Shown one piece after another: positions 61,402 to 63,528 of a stretch of DNA of 63,528 bases (the first letter of the stretch is position 1; every line of letters begins with the position of its first letter). Source of the stretch: an uncultured Verrucomicrobiae bacterium (GTDB lineage Bacteria; Verrucomicrobiota; Verrucomicrobiia; Limisphaerales; UBA1096). The stretch lies in the NCBI GenBank assembly GCA_937770485.1, contig CALJHX010000024.1:1-63528 (forward strand), given 5' to 3'. The translations under genes and the position numbers were made by a program. The notes below the pieces were generated by a model. It did not search any database and was not told the origin of the DNA. It saw only the letters and a list, made by a program, of their open reading frames with translations.

Positions 61402-62300
61402 GCGGCCGCAGCCTTGAGCGCCTTTTTAATCAACGCCTTGGTCTTCAGGGAGCCCTCAATCGGATCGATGCCGTGCCCTTCAAACTCAATCGAGATGACG
61501 CCGGAGAATTTTGAATCATAAACGATCTTCAGCATCTTAAAGAAGTCGGTGTTGGTCTCGTTGCCCTTGGCGTCGAACTTCAACGCCTTGGCACAGACGG
61601 CCGGAGCAAAAGGCAAGCTCTTGGTCACTCCTTCGTAACGATTGTAGCGGCCGAAGTTGTTGAAGTCGGGCAACAGCCCCGCGTTTAGTCGGTTGATTTC
61701 CTTCATCGCGGCGAGCAGCCAGTCCGGATCCTGCGAATTCCCGCCATGCGGCTCGATCACAATTTTCACCTTTGTTCCCTTGGCGTAATCGCATAAGGGC
61801 CCCAATCCCTTGGCGGCATTATCAAGATTTTCATCCCGGTTCCCACCCGAACGGCAATTAACACGAATCGCATCACAGCCAAGTTGCGCAGCGCAATCCA
61901 CCCAACCCTTGTGCTCATCAATCGCGCGGGTACGCGCCTTGGCGTCTCTCGAATCGAGTTGGTTCTTGGCGTCGACGAGAATCAGCACGTTCTTCATGCC
62001 TTCACCCGTCGTGCGCTTGACCAGTTCCCCCATGTAGGCCTTGTCGGTATGCTTGCCATTGAATGGTCGGTTCCAATACTCGATATGGGTAATCTCCAGC
62101 TTCTCCTTAGCCAAGGCCGGATAGTCCAAATGATCGAGTTTACCTTCACCAATCCAGCGGTGGAACGTGTATTCTTGGATGCCAATCTGGAAACGGTTTG
62201 GATCATTCTTGTCCTTGGCCAAAAGCGTAGGCGCGAATGAGATAACCGGGGCAGCCAATGCGGCATGACTAATGAATGAACGTCGGGAGAGTGATTGCAT
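61398..62300 (-). CDS. Xylose-isomerase-like TIM-barrel protein, Tat-exported
   Basis: About 300 residues from the ATG at 62300. Twin-arginine signal SLSRRSFISHAAL with a hydrophobic stretch to APTLLAK. The body is a sugar isomerase/endonuclease IV-like TIM barrel: IGIQEYTFHRW at the start, VIEPHGG (metal-binding Glu and a nearby His), LLPDFNNFG and VISIEFEGHG (late Glu). An exported member suggests periplasmic conversion of a sugar. Coupled to the preceding sulfatase. Confidence 0.9.
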   Translation of the reverse strand: MQSLSRRSFISHAALAAPVISFAPTLLAKDKNDPNRFQIGIQEYTFHRWIGEGKLDHLDYPALAKEKLEITHIEYWNRPFNGKHTDKAYMGELVKRTTGEGMKNVLILVDAKNQLDSRDAKARTRAIDEHKGWVDCAAQLGCDAIRVNCRSGGNRDENLDNAAKGLGPLCDYAKGTKVKIVIEPHGGNSQDPDWLLAAMKEINRLNAGLLPDFNNFGRYNRYEGVTKSLPFAPAVCAKALKFDAKGNETNTDFFKMLKIVYDSKFSGVISIEFEGHGIDPIEGSLKTKALIKKALKAAAA

Positions 62301-62336
62301 GCGGCAAATCATGCAGCCCCTGCCTAAAAATGGAAG

Positions 62337-63528
62337 CTAGTTCTGGAGGAAGCCCTCGCTAGCGACGACGGCTTGGATGAGATCCTGGAGGCCTTTATCC
62401 TTGCTAGCCATTTCCTTGCTGATCTTGTCGATGCTTGGGCGATCGCTACTGTTCAGTTGGCGACCGATGGCGTAAGTGAGAAGTTTCTTGGTCAGGCAAC
62501 GGGTGAAGGTTTCGTCCTGCGCGACAACCAACTTTCTGAACTCGGCGTTGGAGGCGAAGGTTTGGCCATTGGGCAATTTGCCGGAAGAATCCACCTTGAG
62601 CTTGCGGTCGTATTGATCGCGCCAACCGCCGATGGCATCGTAGTTCTCTAGGGCGAAGCCCGGTGGGTCGATCTTGTTGTGGCACTGGGCGCAGGTGGCG
62701 TCCGCCCGGTGCTTTATCAATTGTTCCCTCAGGGTGGTCGCACCGCGAACGTCTGGTTCAATGGCAGGCACGTCGTCTGGCGGTGGCGGCGGGGTATAGT
62801 CCAGGAGTTTGTTCATCACGTAAATCCCCCGCACAACCGGCGAGGTATCCACGCCATTGGCCGAGGCTGTTAGAAAGCTGCCGTGCCCCAGGATTCCGCC
62901 GCGCGATGCATTCGGCAGGCTGACCTTGCGGAAGTGATTCCCCTTGAGCCCAGGCATTCCGTAATGCTCCGCCAGCTCGCGGTTGAGGAAACTGTAGTCG
63001 GCCGCGAGAAACTCGCGGAGCGGCAGGTTCTCCTTGAGGACGTGCCCGAAGAAATACTCGGTCTCCTTGCGCATGGCGCTCTCCAGATTATCCCGATAGT
63101 AGCTTAGGAAGTCCTTGGAGGGCGGCATCTTGCCGATATTGTCGAGTTCAAGCCAGATCCGCGTGAAGTTGCTAACGAAGCGTTGCCCTTTCGGATCGGC
63201 GAGCATACGTTCCACCTGCTTACGCCGGGTCGCAGGTTCATTGAGCGTGCCGGCGGCGGCGAGCTTGAGTAGTTCTTCGTCGGGCATAGACGACCACAGG
63301 AAATAGGAGAGGCGCGAGGCCAGCGCGTAGCCGTTGAGTTTTCCCTCGCCCTCATGCTGGTAGAGAAAACCGGGCGCGCACAGAATAGTTTGGAGCCCGA
63401 GCTGCAATGCCTCCAGTGGCTTGAGTTCGGCGTTCAGCTTAGCTGCAACTAGGGCGCGGATCGGCTTGAGCTCGCCCTCGGTCGGCGGACGCCGGAAGGC
63501 ACTTCGGGCGAAGGCGCTCAGACGCTCG
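62337..63528 (-). CDS. DUF1592-type cytochrome protein, C-terminal part (5' end off the window)
   Basis: The last 396 codons of a gene entering from the right; the frame is open to the edge (FARSAFRRPPTEGEL). It shows the DUF1592 region (LASRLSYFLWSSMPDEELL) and, near the end, CAQCHNKIDPPGFALENYDAIGGW with a CxxCH heme motif, then the DUF1585-like closing helices. Compared with the broken homologue at 56.2-58.8 kb it is intact. The start, signal peptide and first heme are outside the window. Confidence 0.9.
   Translation of the reverse strand, partial: ERLSAFARSAFRRPPTEGELKPIRALVAAKLNAELKPLEALQLGLQTILCAPGFLYQHEGEGKLNGYALASRLSYFLWSSMPDEELLKLAAAGTLNEPATRRKQVERMLADPKGQRFVSNFTRIWLELDNIGKMPPSKDFLSYYRDNLESAMRKETEYFFGHVLKENLPLREFLAADYSFLNRELAEHYGMPGLKGNHFRKVSLPNASRGGILGHGSFLTASANGVDTSPVVRGIYVMNKLLDYTPPPPPDDVPAIEPDVRGATTLREQLIKHRADATCAQCHNKIDPPGFALENYDAIGGWRDQYDRKLKVDSSGKLPNGQTFASNAEFRKLVVAQDETFTRCLTKKLLTYAIGRQLNSSDRPSIDKISKEMASKDKGLQDLIQAVVASEGFLQN

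Overview
The window looks like one chromosomal contig from a PVC-superphylum bacterium, most likely Verrucomicrobiota. This is inferred from gene content: DUF1501, DUF1549/DUF1553, DUF1552 and DUF1592 cytochrome-type proteins, many sulfatases, several Tat-exported Gfo/Idh/MocA oxidoreductases, a ThuA/PVC-dehydrogenase/HEAT/cytochrome c giant and an archaeal-type phosphoglycerate mutase. No rRNA, tRNA, CRISPR array, insertion sequence or prophage was recognised.

Left part (1-16 kb), mostly housekeeping: the start of a sulfite-reductase-type flavoprotein, a MazG-like pyrophosphohydrolase overlapping an oxidoreductase, an ankyrin lipoprotein, class II fructose-bisphosphate aldolase, SMC, and an apgM/nucleotidyltransferase pair. 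A three-gene export operon follows (9744-14235): two beta-propeller proteins sharing a Cys-Cys-Asn-Pro motif and a fusion of a PhnD-like binding domain with a PQQ-type propeller. I recognise no function for this operon. Next come a Gfo/Idh/MocA-PIG-L deacetylase pair and a small serine esterase.

Middle part (17-37 kb): an envelope transport module (DUF1302 barrel, DUF1329, YCF48-like propeller, MMPL/RND pump) with a strong terminator inside it. Then a glycosidase-like protein with a sulfatase, an unassigned lipoprotein and a secreted protein, a parvulin isomerase, a KamA-type radical SAM enzyme and the 1101-residue ThuA-cytochrome protein.

Right part (37-63.5 kb): every confident gene is on the minus strand. 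It starts with a visibly AT-richer segment holding a terpene-cyclase-fold protein and a YdjY-domain protein. After that it is a catabolic region of surface cytochromes, sulfatases, an intradiol dioxygenase, a TauD-type oxygenase, esterases and a sugar isomerase-like protein, consistent with breakdown of sulfated or aromatic polymers. Two genes here are broken: a sulfatase with several lesions and a DUF1592 gene with two frameshifts.

The most striking feature crosses all genes. The palindrome TTGGCCAA occurs about 54 times by hand count where about one is expected, and eight copies are perfect 14-bp palindromes CGCTTGGCCAAGCG. It is densest in the left third. In coding regions it is often read as Leu-Gly-Gln-Ala and sits at the end of signal peptides in many exported proteins. 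It behaves like a genome-wide dispersed palindrome (compare cyanobacterial HIP1); its role is unknown to me.
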